The notes below the pieces were generated by a model, which was given only the letters and a program-made list of their open reading frames with translations, searched no databases and had not been told where the DNA came from. Shown piece by piece: positions 1 to 9,672 of a stretch of DNA of 64,000 bases (position 1 is the first letter of the stretch; each line of letters starts with the position of its first letter). Location of the stretch: contig NZ_AQHN01000032.1 in NCBI RefSeq assembly GCF_000359745.1, positions 1 to 64,000 of the forward strand. Reading direction: 5' to 3'. This DNA is from Rhizobium freirei PRF 81. GTDB taxonomy: Bacteria > Pseudomonadota > Alphaproteobacteria > Rhizobiales > Rhizobiaceae. Made by a program: the position numbers and the translations under genes.

Positions 1-40
1 AGCGCGACAGGGCCGACAAATATAACCGTCGGTTCTTTGC

Positions 41-317
41 TTGGTGATTGGCATGGTTGTTGCGTCGTCTCAGGAAGACAGTGCACTAAGGAAAGGTCAT
101 GATGATTCATGGATGCTCGATGGCGATGGTCCTTGTCGGTGGATACCTTCTTGCTGCATCCGCAGGGGACTTGGCGGCGCTGAGGATGGTTTATCTGCGT
201 CGCCATTGTCGATGGCTGATATATCCAATTTCGATACTTTCATGGTTCGCAGCCCACCGATTTCACTCGGCCTGGATCCGTTTTATGCCAAGTATGCTGA
301 CGCAGCAGGCATACCTA
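41..317 (+). pseudogene. 5' fragment of a putative HExxH metallopeptidase gene, split by IS insertion
   Basis: The reading frame ends with SLGLDPFYAKYADAAGIP and then runs into an insertion element at 318. Joining base 317 to base 3005 restores one frame: ATA CCT ATT ATC TCG TCC (I-P-I-I-S-S) leading into the fragment at 3005-3696. I therefore read the two as one disrupted gene. The true start is unclear. The frame opens at 41, but another frame from about 99 looks like a hydrophobic signal peptide, so a further frameshift near 200 is possible. Function is inferred only from the HEFSH motif in the 3' part. Confidence 0.6.
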
Positions 318-334
318 TTCTTACTGATACCGCG
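318..334 (+). repeat. Left terminal inverted repeat of the IS630 element
   Basis: TTCTTACTGATACCGCG directly follows the TA target site at 316-317. Its inverse is recognisable at the other end as GCCGTAT (1481-1487) plus AGTAAGAC (2995-3002), separated by the inserted IS701-like element. Confidence 0.7.
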
Positions 335-409
335 TCCCGTTTAACTTGACTCTTTGGCCTTCCCAAAACGCGGTGAATCTGAATCTCTGGAGCAAACCGG
401 AGGTCTGCG

Positions 410-1470
410 ATGCGATCAGGGATTTCATTGCGTGAGGATTTTGAGGGAGAAGGTCTGCGGCGGCTGGCGCGGCAGACGAAGGACGCCGCCCAGGCACGAC
501 GTTTGTTGGCGCTCGCGTCGATCTATGACGGAGGCTCGCGTTCCGATGCCGCCCGTCTCGGCAATGTCACGCTCCAGATCGTTCGGGACTGGGTCATGCG
601 CTTCAACGAGCGTGGTCCCCAAGGCCTGATCAACGGCAAGGCTCCCGGTCCGCAGTCGCGATTAAACGATCAGCAGCGTGCGGCCTTGGCACAGGCCATC
701 GAGCGCGGACCGACGCCCTATCTTGACGGCATTGTGCGTTGGCGTCTGTGCGATCTGGTTCAATGGCTTTGGGAAGGGTTTCGCATCTCGGTGAGCGAGC
801 AAACGCTGAGCCGTGAGGTGCGAGCCATGGGCTATCGCAAGCTGGCCGCACGGCCCAAACATCACGCGCAAGACCCCCAAGCCATTGAGGAATTTAAAAA
901 AAGTTCCCCGCCGCGGTGGCAGAAATTGCCGCTGGAGCGGCACGAGGCAAGCAAATAGAAATCTGGTTCGAGGACGAAGCTCGCATCGGTCAGAAGAACA
1001 AGATCACGCGCCGGTGGGCCAAGCGCGGAACGCGACCTTCAGCGCCGCATGATCAACGCACCAGATCGGCCTACATCTTTGGCGCAATCTGCCCGAAGCT
1101 CGGCAAAGCGGCAGCGCTGGTCATGCCGTGGTGCGACACCTACGCGATGACGCAGCATCTGGCCGAAATCGCCCGTCATGTCGCCGATGACGCCCATGCC
1201 ATCCTCATCATGGATCAGGCGGGATGGCACATGTCCAACAATCTCGTCGTGCCCGAAAACATAACGATCCTGCCGCTCCCGCCGAAATCGCCAGAGTTGA
1301 ACCCGGTCGAAAACCTCTGGCTCTTCATGCGCGAGAATTGGCTCTCGAACCGAGTCTTCAAATCCTACGACGATATCGTCAATCACTGTTGCGACGCATG
1401 GCGAAAACTCGAAAGTCAGCCCTGGCGCATCATGTCCATCGGACGCAGAGAATGGGCCAATGCGTTCTGA
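410..1470 (+). CDS. IS630-family transposase, two frames joined by a -1 frameshift
   Basis: Frame A starts at ATG 410 (ribosome site GGAGG at 399-403) and encodes the helix-turn-helix N-terminus. It continues to a stop at 956-958. Frame B encodes the DDE catalytic part from before 916 to 1470, with IEIWFEDEARIGQKN, IMDQAGWHMS and PPKSPELNPVENLW (the three acidic residues). At 893-903 the sequence TTT AAA AAA AGT contains seven A's. A -1 slip there gives EEFKKFPAAVAEI..., the continuous sequence normal for IS630 transposases. Product: a DNA transposase acting on its own ends. Intact apart from the frameshift, which is probably programmed. Confidence 0.88.
893..903 (+). promoter_or_regulatory. 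Candidate -1 ribosomal frameshift site in the IS630 transposase
   Basis: TTTAAAAAAAG contains an A7 run. In frame 0 it reads TTT AAA AAA AGT; a -1 slip gives AAA AAG TTC and fuses the HTH and DDE halves exactly where homologues are continuous. A homopolymer sequencing error or ordinary mutation would look the same in one copy. Confidence 0.55.
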
Positions 1471-1490
1471 TCAATGAGAAGCCGTATGAG

Positions 1491-2993
1491 TCACAAAAAA
1501 CGGGAGATTCGCGGTTTGCGATGATGTGCTAGCGTGGCGATTCGTGGTCAGCAGGAGCAAGCTGAGATGAATGGCCTGAGCGGAAGAAGTGAATCAGACT
1601 TTGCGGATTATGTCGAGAGGCTTGTCGATGTGATCGGCCATGCCGATCGGGCAGAGCCGCTGAAGGATTACTGCCTTGGCCTCATGCTGCCGGTGGAGCG
1701 CAAGAGTGTCGAGCCTCTGGCAGCGGTAACGGCACCGGCGAGGGTTTCGTCCAAGCATCAGTCGTTACTGCATTTCGTCGGTCAGGCGCCGTGGTCGGAC
1801 GAGGCGCTTCTGCGGCGGATTGGCGATTTGGTGCTGCCGCTGATCGAGCGACATGGGCCGATCGAGGCGTGGATTGTAGATGACACCGGCTTTCCCAAGT
1901 AGGGCAGGCATTCGGTCGGGGTGGCGCGGCAATATTGTGGCCAACTCGGCAAGCAGGACAACTGCCAAGTCGCGGTCAGCTTGTCGATCGCCAACGTCGC
2001 AGCGAGCTTGCCGATTGCCTACCGGCTGTATCTACCCGAGATCTGGGCCGACGATGCCGAGCGGCGGCGCAAGGCGAAGATCCCTGACAGCGTCGCATTC
2101 CAGACCAAACCGGCCATCGCGCTGGAGCAGATCCGAGCCGCCCAGGCAGCCGGAGTGGCGCCCGGTGTGGTGTTGGCCGATGCCGGCTATGGCGTGGACG
2201 GCGCATTCCGCGCCGGCCTGTCGGCACTCGGCCTCGACTATGTCGTGGGCGTGCAGCCGACACTCAGCGTCTGGCGACCCGGCGAGGGACCATTGCCACC
2301 CGAGCCCTGGCGCGGAAAGGGGCGGCCAACCTCGCTGATGCGCCGCAGCCCCGAGCACAGCCCGATATCGGCCAAGGCGTTGGCGCAGGAACTGCCGCAA
2401 GATGCCTGGCAGATCATCGGCTGGCGGGAAGGAACCAACACTGACCTCAACTCTCGCTTCGCCGCCGTGCGCGTCAGGCCCGCGTCCAGGGATTACAAAT
2501 TGACCGAGCCCCGCGCCGAGGAATGGCTGCTGATCGAATGGCCCGAGGGTGATGCCGAACCACTCAAATACTGGCTCTCCACTCTCCCGGCCGCCGCTTC
2601 GCTCGCAAAGCTCGTCAGCACCGCCAAGCTGCGCTGGCGCATCGAGCGCGACTATCAGGAACTCAAACAGGAACTCGGGCTCGGCCACTATGAGGGACGC
2701 GGTTGGCGCGGCTTCCATCATCATGCAAGCCTCTGCATTGCCGCTTACGGATTCCTCATCTCCCAAAGGGAGACGATTCCCCCCTCAGCGCCGCCCGAAA
2801 CCAAAAACCGCCCGCAATCTGGCCTTCCCCAGGGTTATCGACCCCGCGGAGCCCCCGATCCGACCCGAGCGACACGTGTCGAATTCGATCGCCACAATCC
2901 GAAGGCACTTGACCGTCGCACTCAGTCGCAACCTCCAGCGATGTCCATGCTGCTCCCGGATGAAGGATCGATAAAATCCACAAATTTGTGACG
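1491..2993 (+). mobile_element. IS701-like element nested in the right end of the IS630 element
   Basis: The element lies between GCCGTATGAG (up to 1490) and the IS630 terminal bases ending at 3002. Its ends are similar in inverse: TCACAAA at the left (1491-1497) and TTTGTGA at the right (2985-2991). It carries one transposase gene. The exact target duplication could not be fixed by eye, so the end points may be off by a few bases. Confidence 0.6.
1567..2991 (+). pseudogene. IS701-family transposase with premature amber codon
   Basis: ATG 1567 is preceded by AGGAGC. The reading frame is continuous to TGA at 2989-2991 except for TAG at 1900-1902, in the sequence DTGFPK*GRHSVGVARQYCG. The residues on both sides are in the same frame and belong to the conserved DDE region (DDTGFPK...; VLADAGYG; LRWRIERDYQELKQELGLGHYEGRGW), so this is a nonsense mutation, probably of a Gln or Lys codon. 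The copy should be inactive unless suppressed. The family acts as a cut-and-paste DNA transposase. Confidence 0.82.
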
Positions 2994-3004
2994 CAGTAAG
3001 ACTA

Positions 3005-3696
3005 TTATCTCGTCCGAAAAGGTTCCAGACACGGCACTTTTAATCGCACGTGACATTGTCCTATACATGTTGTCAGAACGTCGTGATGTTCGCGATGCCT
3101 TAATCTGGGCCGGGGCGCGGGTGGGCATCATGGCGATCGACGAGACGACGACTGACATTCCGGAGCAGCGGGATTGGAAGAAGCCGGCGCCCGATGATCC
3201 CCGCCTCACCCCCGACGAACGGCGGAATTACGCCAACACGATCGACAAGATGACTGCCCGGGAATACTGGGCCCAACGGGCACGCGGCATGGGCGGGCTC
3301 TACACGACGGGGGCCGTGGAAAATTTGATGGGCGTGCCTGGCACTCGCTATTACGGAGGAAACATTCTTGTTCACGAATTCTCACATAATATCTTCAACG
3401 CGCTTCGCACGGTGGATCCTGATCTCGTCGCGCGAGTTGAAAAAGCCTATTTCCACGCCCGCGAGAAAGGACTCTGGGCGCGTTCGTATATGGAGAACAC
3501 CGTCGATGAGTATTGGGCCGAAGGCACGCGGTTTTGGTTCAATACGAATACAGCTTACAGCCATGGTGCACTCACCGTCGCCACATCAGACGAGTTCGAG
3601 GCTCACGATCCAGAGCTCTACAATATCATGGCTGAAGTCTACCGCCATGATCACCACATTCTGGCGGATGTCTTTTACCGGCACTCTGCAAAGTAA
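3005..3696 (+). pseudogene. 3' fragment of a putative zinc metallopeptidase (HEFSH) gene
   Basis: The frame continues from base 3005 (ISSEKVPDTALLIARDIV...) and ends at 3694-3696. It holds HEFSHNIFN, an HExxH zinc-site pattern, and about 40 residues later EYWAEGTRFWF, whose Glu could be the third zinc ligand of a gluzincin-like site. The conserved REYWAQRARGMGG segment precedes it. The upstream half of the gene is at 41-317, beyond the IS. A truncated product could start at ATG 3067. No neighbouring gene explains a role, and the peptidase function is inferred from motif pattern only. Confidence 0.65.
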
Positions 3697-3960
3697 CGGC
3701 TAACGTCGATCGCCTCGGTAACGGGTGCTGAGCCTTATGCCTGCAGTCCGCAAAGGCGACCCGAGTTATGGCAGCTCGTCCTTCCTGTCGATCGGACCGC
3801 TGCAATTATTCGAGTTTTCGTTCAACTGGAGCATCCATGCTGTTCCGCTGCGCCCGGACGCAAAATAACGTTGCGACCGGTTATCGCCGTGCGGTCGAAC
3901 CCAATTGGCTTGTGTAAATCTTAAAGTGAAGGGCAAAGCACGTGACTTCTCCGCCCGTTA

Positions 3961-4950
3961 TCAAGTTCGCCGATCGCAGGTGAGCGGGTCAGGGCCGGTG
4001 CTAATCCGGTGCATATGAGGTTCGGCCGCGCCCGGCGGCGAAATCATGTGGGACGCCTCCTTGAATAAGAGTTCGCGTATCCAGAGGCTTGCCGGATCAC
4101 TATTGTGCAGAGCGGGCCATTGTACGGCTTCGGTGAACGGAAGGAGTAGTGGTAGCGGAAGCTCAACGATTTGCAGGGGTATGGTTTTTGCGAAATGCTG
4201 CGCCAGCCGTAAGGGCATGGTTCCTATGCGTTCGTTGCCCGAAACCATCGGCGGGATCATGCTGAAGCCATGCACGACGACGTCGATGCGTCTCTTGTGA
4301 CCATATTCGAGCAAATACCATTCCTCGATGCCAGGCCTACGGACATTCCCAAACTTGACCACAACGTGTCCCATCGACATGTATCTCTCGAACGTAAACG
4401 GCTCTTCCAGTTGCTTGTTCGAGGTGCAGCCTACGCACACGTGGACATCATCGAACAGCCCTGCTCGGGGATGGGTGTTCGACGCGAACACTTCCGGCAA
4501 AATGAGAAGATCGACGTCGCCGCGCCGGAGTAAATCATCAGTGTCATCGCCCGGGGGCCGAAATTCGAAGCTGACAGCAGGAGCTTCCCGCGCCGCGCGC
4601 TCAACGACTTTTTCGAAAAATACGAGCGCGACGTAATCGGAAAGGATAACTTTGAAGCGACGATCCGATTGGGCGGGCTCAAACGGCTCTCTGGAAATAA
4701 TGGAGAGCTGAACATGGAGCAGAGCATCTCGCAAGGCGGGTGCCAGGCTTTCTGCCCTAGGTGTGGGGATAAATTCGCGCCCAGCGATCGTAAACAGCTC
4801 ATCTTGGAAGAAGGTGCGCAGCCGTGCGACCGCCGCGCTCATGGCTGGCTGGCTCAGGTTAATGCTGCGCGCCGCCGCCGTCAGATTACGTTCGCTCATC
4901 AGGGCGTCGAGCGCAACCAGAAGATTGAGATCAAGGCCATTGAACCGCAT
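3961..4950 (-). CDS. nodD: NodD, LysR-type activator of nodulation genes
   Basis: The N-terminus [18 protein letters not shown] and the HTH region [20 protein letters not shown] are diagnostic of NodD. The inducer-binding domain follows (about residues 90-310), with [10 protein letters not shown] and [18 protein letters not shown] typical of the family. NodD binds nod boxes and activates nod operons in response to plant flavonoids. The 329-residue product is slightly longer than usual because of a C-terminal tail after about residue 305. The gene lies 113 bp downstream of nodA on the same strand, unlike the common divergent nodD/nodABC arrangement. It appears intact. Confidence 0.95.
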   Translation of the reverse strand: MRFNGLDLNLLVALDALMSERNLTAAARSINLSQPAMSAAVARLRTFFQDELFTIAGREFIPTPRAESLAPALRDALLHVQLSIISREPFEPAQSDRRFKVILSDYVALVFFEKVVERAAREAPAVSFEFRPPGDDTDDLLRRGDVDLLILPEVFASNTHPRAGLFDDVHVCVGCTSNKQLEEPFTFERYMSMGHVVVKFGNVRRPGIEEWYLLEYGHKRRIDVVVHGFSMIPPMVSGNERIGTMPLRLAQHFAKTIPLQIVELPLPLLLPFTEAVQWPALHNSDPASLWIRELLFKEASHMISPPGAAEPHMHRISTGPDPLTCDRRT

Positions 4951-5063
4951 ATTTCTTCATCCGATGGCGGCCGATATGATCCTGCCGATGACCGGACCGG
5001 ATTGCGCTTGGGACAGTGAGCTCCACGAGGAGCCTGAGCACTTCCGCTAGCAGTCGAGGTAGC

Positions 5064-5654
5064 TCATAACTCCGGTCCGTTCCGGTCGATCATCGTACCG
5101 GCTGGCCAGGCGGAGATGGGCTGTCCAATCGGCATAATGATGACAAGCGGATCCTCGACACGGGTGGGCGGCAAGTCGATGCGTGCGTGTGGCAGCGTAG
5201 ATCGTACGCTCACCTGCGACACAACAGTCAGTGGACTGTGTCGGCCGAATCTTTCAATGTGTTTCCGCAGCTCGGGTCGAACCGTACCGAAGGCGAATGG
5301 AACTTGAAACTTCTGCAATGTGGGAAGCATAACCTGAATCGAATGGGCGATGCCGAGCCCCTCGAGATCCGGACGCACTCCATATAAACCTAGCTCAGCC
5401 ACCAAAAGGTCTACCCCGTCAACTTTGATGAAGCGGCGCAGCAAGCCCAGATGGGCCGCAACACCGATCGAGTCGTACGCGATCGCACGAAGCTCCGGTC
5501 TTGCTCCGGCCCAGCTTTGACTGCCTTGGAACGGCTTTGCATTAAACGCGCCAGTCGGCCCGTATGTCTTCCGAAAGAACTCGGCGAGTTCGACATGATC
5601 GGAGAGTTGCAACTCATTTTCCCAGCACAATTTCCACTGCACGTCTGCGCGCAT
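5064..5654 (-). CDS. nodA: NodA, Nod-factor N-acyltransferase
   Basis: The 196-residue protein begins [20 protein letters not shown] and contains [18 protein letters not shown] and [19 protein letters not shown], hallmarks of NodA. NodA transfers a fatty acyl chain to the free amino group of the de-N-acetylated chitooligosaccharide made by NodC and NodB, a key host-range step in Nod-factor synthesis. Length and ends are normal. No nodB or nodC follows: the next gene downstream is nodD in the same direction. I could not find a convincing nod box in the 100 bp upstream. Confidence 0.95.
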   Translation of the reverse strand: MRADVQWKLCWENELQLSDHVELAEFFRKTYGPTGAFNAKPFQGSQSWAGARPELRAIAYDSIGVAAHLGLLRRFIKVDGVDLLVAELGLYGVRPDLEGLGIAHSIQVMLPTLQKFQVPFAFGTVRPELRKHIERFGRHSPLTVVSQVSVRSTLPHARIDLPPTRVEDPLVIIMPIGQPISAWPAGTMIDRNGPEL

Positions 5655-6229
5655 TCAAAGACCTCTTCTTTTGACGCTGGCCGGACGATTTACGGCCTAA
5701 GGGTTGTTATTATATCGCTACGACAAGCAATGGTAGTATATCGGCACAAGTGCTGGCCGATGGCTTTCCTGCAAGGCTGATGCTCTTCGTCCTATGGACG
5801 CGGGCGAGGCGATATCCTTGACCCCAGCGGCCAATATCATGAGGCGAACCAAAACTGAAATGGCATTCCTTCATGGATCCATGAGCAGCGCTCATAATGG
5901 TGAGCAGAGAGTGTTTGCAGGTGAAGCCAAAAAGTGCTCGCGTTCGAACCGCTCACAGAGGACTCCTGAAGGAGCATCAGCCGCAATATCGATCGGACGT
6001 ATTTTCGGCCGTTGGGCTAGGTCTGAATGGACCCAAGTTTTTTCCAATACTGGCCGCGGTCCGATTTTCCTCTCGGGAAAGAAGGTCGATGCGCCCTAAA
6101 GACGAGATTGGAACCGGCTTAGGTGACAATGAAACGGCGGAAATGGAATCACGTGACATGTAGCCCCATACTGGCTCGGGGGCGGGGCGGTTCGCCGCCA
6201 AGGAAATGTGAAGTCCGTCGAAATCCCGG
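5655..6229. other. Gene-poor interval between nodA and aquaporin
   Basis: No supported coding sequence. A 6-bp inverted repeat with a 10-bp spacer, ATCGGC (5740-5745) and GCCGAT (5756-5761), lies about 85 bp upstream of nodA, in the position expected for a regulator site. It does not match the nod-box consensus (ATC-N9-GAT pairs plus an AAACAATCGATT-like core). Confidence 0.4.
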
Positions 6230-6985
6230 TCAGGGGCGCGGTTGGAAGTGGCGAGCTGCATCAGCTCTACTTCGCCCTGCAAGAGTAGCGCCATTGCGCT
6301 TCAGCGAGTTGCTTGTTGGTCGAAACGCGAGAACTTCAGTGAGTTGCAGAAGGCCCGCCGCAACAGCACCGAGCATCGGTGCAATTATATAGAGCCAGAG
6401 CTGTGAGCGCGCCGTCTCCCCTGCAAAGAGCGCCGGGCCGAGCGACCGTGCAGGGTTTACAGAAGCACCCGAAACCGAAATGCCGGCCAGATGGATTGCG
6501 ACTAAGGTAAGACCAATTGCAAAACCTGCGACAGTGCCCGCCCCTTCCTCGGTGGTGCTTTTGAGAAATACCGTTACAAACAGGAACGTGGAGATGAACT
6601 CAAACAGGAACACAGATCTGACCCCATAAGCTCCCCAGCCGTTTTGGGCGAAACCTTCTACGGCAATGTCGTAGCCACCGACTTTGTCCATGGCTATCAC
6701 ATAGAGAGCGCCTGCGGCCGCTATAGCCCCCGCACTTTGAGCCAAGACATACGCGAGGAAGTCCCACAGTCCAAACCGTCGCGAAACAAGAAAACCGAGG
6801 CTGACCGCGGGATTGAGATGAGCGCCTGATACTGGGCCAATCGCGTAGGCCATCGCCACCACTGTCATCCCGAAGGCAAGAGCGACACCGAGGGGGCCCA
6901 CCTCGGAACGCATAAAGACGAGTGTGCCGCAGCCGAAGAAAATGAGCGCAAACGTTCCTAGTAATTCGCAAAAATATCTATTCAT
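6230..6985 (-). CDS. aqpZ: Aquaporin (MIP family, AqpZ-like)
   Basis: The protein of about 251 residues has six predicted membrane helices and the two pore signatures, HLNPAVS near residue 60 and SVNPARS near residue 185. Both NPA boxes are intact. The start MNRYFCELLG at 6985 is chosen because GGAG lies 6 nt upstream and the family begins near here. Water channels of this type sit in the inner membrane. The Ser/Ala-rich C-terminal extension after about residue 225 is longer than in AqpZ of enteric bacteria. AqpZ rather than glycerol facilitator is inferred from general similarity. Confidence 0.88.
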   Translation of the reverse strand: MNRYFCELLGTFALIFFGCGTLVFMRSEVGPLGVALAFGMTVVAMAYAIGPVSGAHLNPAVSLGFLVSRRFGLWDFLAYVLAQSAGAIAAAGALYVIAMDKVGGYDIAVEGFAQNGWGAYGVRSVFLFEFISTFLFVTVFLKSTTEEGAGTVAGFAIGLTLVAIHLAGISVSGASVNPARSLGPALFAGETARSQLWLYIIAPMLGAVAAGLLQLTEVLAFRPTSNSLKRNGATLAGRSRADAARHFQPRP

Positions 6986-7658
6986 CCTTAACTCCGTTGA
7001 TTGCATCTCTGCGGATATTTGTCGTCAACCTCGACATTCTCGCTGCCGACTGGGTTTTTGGCAGGTTATCGATGCAGTGTTCGCCAGAACCCTTTGACGC
7101 CCACAGGATCAATCGTCCGGTCCGTTCTGTGCCCTATGTCGTTGACTTCAATTTTGTGACGACCAGCCGAGATCAGGACCGGTGCCCTTGCTGCGGCTTG
7201 CTCCCGGCGGTCTGCGATAAACACACAAGTTTCGTGCCAAACAAAAGTGGGTCTACGGCAGAGCGATCACTCCGAGGGTCGATCTATCTGGCGTTCAAAA
7301 AAGTCTTGAGTCCGACAATAAGCGACATAGCAGACGCGTTGCAGTCTGAAGATTTGCGCGCAAGCGGCAGAACAATACTCGGAAACACCTTTTTGAAAGC
7401 GTATGCCTAGTTGGCATCGAGTTTGCACGTACTCGTCGTTAGGCGGCAAGAAGCAGCCAAGTATATGGCCGCCTTCCTAAACCAGGCGGTAACGGAGCCA
7501 ATTCGGATCTCTCGGATCCGTTTCTGAAGAACGGCCGTCAAACTGAGTTCCGCATTTGTCCATGTCCAAACTGCCAGGTGATACTCTCAGGATCAAATTT
7601 TTCAACAATATCGCCGTGCCTAGCGACATTAACAAACAACGTGAGAAGGAATAGCACT
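6986..7658. other. Non-coding or unrecognised interval upstream of phasin
   Basis: Only weak open frames are present, and none has recognisable protein features. A 137-residue plus-strand frame (6997-7410) contains a CPCC motif but lacks a convincing ribosome site or family resemblance, so it is not called. Confidence 0.35.
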
Positions 7659-8117
7659 ATGACCACCAAGGTTTCAGAAAGGTCCTTTGAAACAATCGAA
7701 AATTCAGCATCATCGCCTCTGAAGGTGGCCGATCAAATCGGGGCATCCGTAGAAAAGGGGAACAAACAGTTGACCGAAGCTTTCTTTAAATTCGCGTCGA
7801 GCGCTGAAGAGGCGCAAAAAATACTCACTCCGATCTTCGAAACCGCAACGCTGGCCGGCTACGAATTGTCGCTTAAGTCCGTCGCTGCGTTGCAGGCGAA
7901 TGCGGTGGCCGGTTTCTCGCATTTGCAAGCGTTGTTCGGCGCGAACTCGCCGTCACAGGTCTTCGAACTCCAATCGGCGTTCCTGCACAAGCGCGTAGAC
8001 ACCAGCATCGAGAATGCCAAGGAATTCCGGGCACTGGCGAGCAAGGCAGTGGCTGAGATCGCCAAGCCGATCAACAATGCATTTGACAAATTTTTGGCGG
8101 ACCTCAAGGCAGTATAA
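7659..8117 (+). CDS. Phasin family protein
   Basis: The 152-residue, Ala- and Lys-rich helical protein contains TEAFFKFASSAEEAQ, YELSLKSVAALQANAVAGF and FLADLKAV, the pattern of alphaproteobacterial phasins. Phasins coat polyhydroxybutyrate granules and control their number and size. The start ATG 7659 follows GAGAAGGA at 7643-7650; an upstream in-frame start at 7578 lacks such a site and would add a non-phasin leader. It stands alone, with no pha synthase nearby. Phasin genes are often carried on rhizobial symbiotic replicons, where PHB metabolism links to nodule carbon supply. Confidence 0.85.
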   Translation: MTTKVSERSFETIENSASSPLKVADQIGASVEKGNKQLTEAFFKFASSAEEAQKILTPIFETATLAGYELSLKSVAALQANAVAGFSHLQALFGANSPSQVFELQSAFLHKRVDTSIENAKEFRALASKAVAEIAKPINNAFDKFLADLKAV

Positions 8118-8743
8118 ATTGGCTGGCCAGTGCAACAACGTCCTATGGGACTGTTGTACCCTCCGTCTTAATTAGGAGGAAGACGAGCGCTACCCTACGA
8201 TCTGTTGTGTTCGCAATTTCAATCGACGGATCATGATCCTAGTTTCGTTTAGAGAATCCAAGGCCACTAAAGAATTGTTTGACAGAAGGAGCCGTGGGAT
8301 GTGATAGCGCTTAATTGCCGAAGCAAGGAAACTGACGCGGTCGCAGCCTCGGCAATAACCGCTTTTTTGAAGTGGTCGTCGGGAGGCGCGCGGCTAGCAA
8401 GGGCTTAGTTGCTCGATACCTTGCGCCATCCTGATCATCGCAGCTAACGACGACTCTCCCGTTCTACGATCGTCAGTCGGTGCGATCTTCGCAAGGGAGC
8501 GGCTTGGTTGGCCGCACCACGCACGATCAGAGAAAAGGCTTTGCGATTATTGCCGTAGGCGGTGGCAAGTTTCACGATATCGCGTCGCATCGTAACAGGC
8601 GACGTTTGCCACCCGCTCTGCCTTGAGGGTCGCCCCCTGCTGGCTCGATCAAGGCGACTTCGCGTCGTTCCGACTCTTGAACGCGCGAAAGTTATTCCAA
8701 TATTTGCCGGATGGTCACAGGTGACATTGGAAAGGAAAATAGG
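8118..8743. other. Interval without a supported gene
   Basis: Just after the phasin stop, ACAAC-g-TCC-tatg-GGA-ct-GTTGT (about 8132-8155) could fold into a hairpin, but no T tract follows. A long minus-strand frame over 8444-9298 is the complement of the DUF982 gene and has no protein-like features. Confidence 0.3.
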
Positions 8744-9049
8744 ATGCCGATAACCGATGTCTCCTGGACTCGTCTGGTCACTATCCGACTGCAGTGTGGT
8801 CTTGAGCGGACGTTTGCGGGCGTTTACGATGCTTTGGATTTTCTCGAAAACGAATGGCCATTGCGTTATGGCGAGCGCCATCAGCGTGCCATCAGGACCT
8901 GTCGCGGTGCCCTCAATGGCGGCGTAGCCGCCGTCGTTGCACGAGAGGCATTCATGGCCGCTTGCCTCGAAGCCGGCATGGTGGCCCCTTTGAAAGCCAA
9001 GCCGAACGCCCACCCGGGACGAATCGCTCGGCGGGCTCTCGTCCAATGA
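8744..9049 (+). CDS. DUF982 domain protein
   Basis: The 101-residue protein contains VTIRLQCGLERTFAGVYDAL, LENEWPLRYGERH and AVVAREAFMAACLEAGM, the recognisable DUF982 sequence. This small domain family is restricted largely to rhizobia, where it occurs in many copies, often on symbiotic plasmids. Its function is unknown. The start ATG 8744 is preceded by GGAAAGGAAAATAGG. It is an orphan here, with more than 600 bp without genes on each side. Confidence 0.82.
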   Translation: MPITDVSWTRLVTIRLQCGLERTFAGVYDALDFLENEWPLRYGERHQRAIRTCRGALNGGVAAVVAREAFMAACLEAGMVAPLKAKPNAHPGRIARRALVQ

Positions 9050-9672
9050 TTTGGATGGTCCCGCTTTGCTCAAGGCTGGACTTGCGCTTTCAAGTCCAAT
9101 CCAGATCGCCCCCGTCGACCGTCTGATGAAGGCTAGTTCCTTGGCGGTGTGGTCGACCTTGGCGACAACGGCCGGTTGATCATGCACCGAAACGAGCAAG
9201 GTGTGAATGAGTGCGCTTGCCGAGCAGCTTCGCGTAGCGCAGACGTATCTCCTTCTTGTCGATCTCACATTCGATACATTATTCAACGAGCACGGCAAAT
9301 TCGCAGTCGTCTATCGGAGTTGCACGAGCGCGCGCGTGCAATCGACGTTCTGCAATCTAGCGATCGCCGGCACTGCATGTTGTCGTTCCCCCGATCGAAC
9401 TAAGAGCCGCTGGGATAGCAATCCGATCAAGCGATCAAGCAGCCGCTACTTGAAGCAATACGCAGACCATGATTGGCCCTTACGCCCTTATCGATTGCCT
9501 CACGGAACTTTCATTGGGTATCCGAGATTGTGCTGGAGAAAGACCCCTCCCAGACAAAGCGCGAGCGGCCCGCTTGTGCGGCGAGATCGATAGTTTTGTG
9601 ACCTCCCGACAATTGAAACCACAATGGCTCAGCCGCGTCGTTGGCCGTTTCGCCGCCGGGATCGTATCCCGC
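9050..9672. other. Interval without a supported gene
   Basis: Several open frames exist on the plus strand, but their composition changes erratically and none resembles a known family. I see no terminator or repeat. Confidence 0.3.

Larger units (their letters stand above)
318..3002 (+). mobile_element. IS630-family element (interrupted by an IS701-like element), flanked by TA
   Basis: The element is bounded by TA at 316-317 and 3003-3004, the TA duplication expected of IS630/Tc1-type transposition. The left end begins TTCTTACTGATACCGCG. The right end, once the nested element is removed, reads GCCGTATGAG followed by (C)AGTAAGAC, which is a near-perfect inverted copy. Without the nested insertion the element is about 1.18 kb, normal for the family. 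Excision restores the reading frame of the host gene, which strongly supports these boundaries. Confidence 0.82.

Noticed and set aside
5655..5770. Possible nod box upstream of nodA
   Set aside because: The palindrome ATCGGC-N10-GCCGAT does not match nod-box spacing (ATC-N9-GAT) or its conserved 3' half.
6997..7410. 137-residue frame with CPCC motif
   Set aside because: No ribosome site, no domain pattern and unlikely codon use compared with neighbours.
8132..8155. Hairpin after the phasin gene as terminator
   Set aside because: The stem is interrupted and no T run follows, so it is not called.
8444..9298. 284-residue minus-strand open frame
   Set aside because: It overlaps the DUF982 gene on the other strand and has low-complexity, unconserved sequence.
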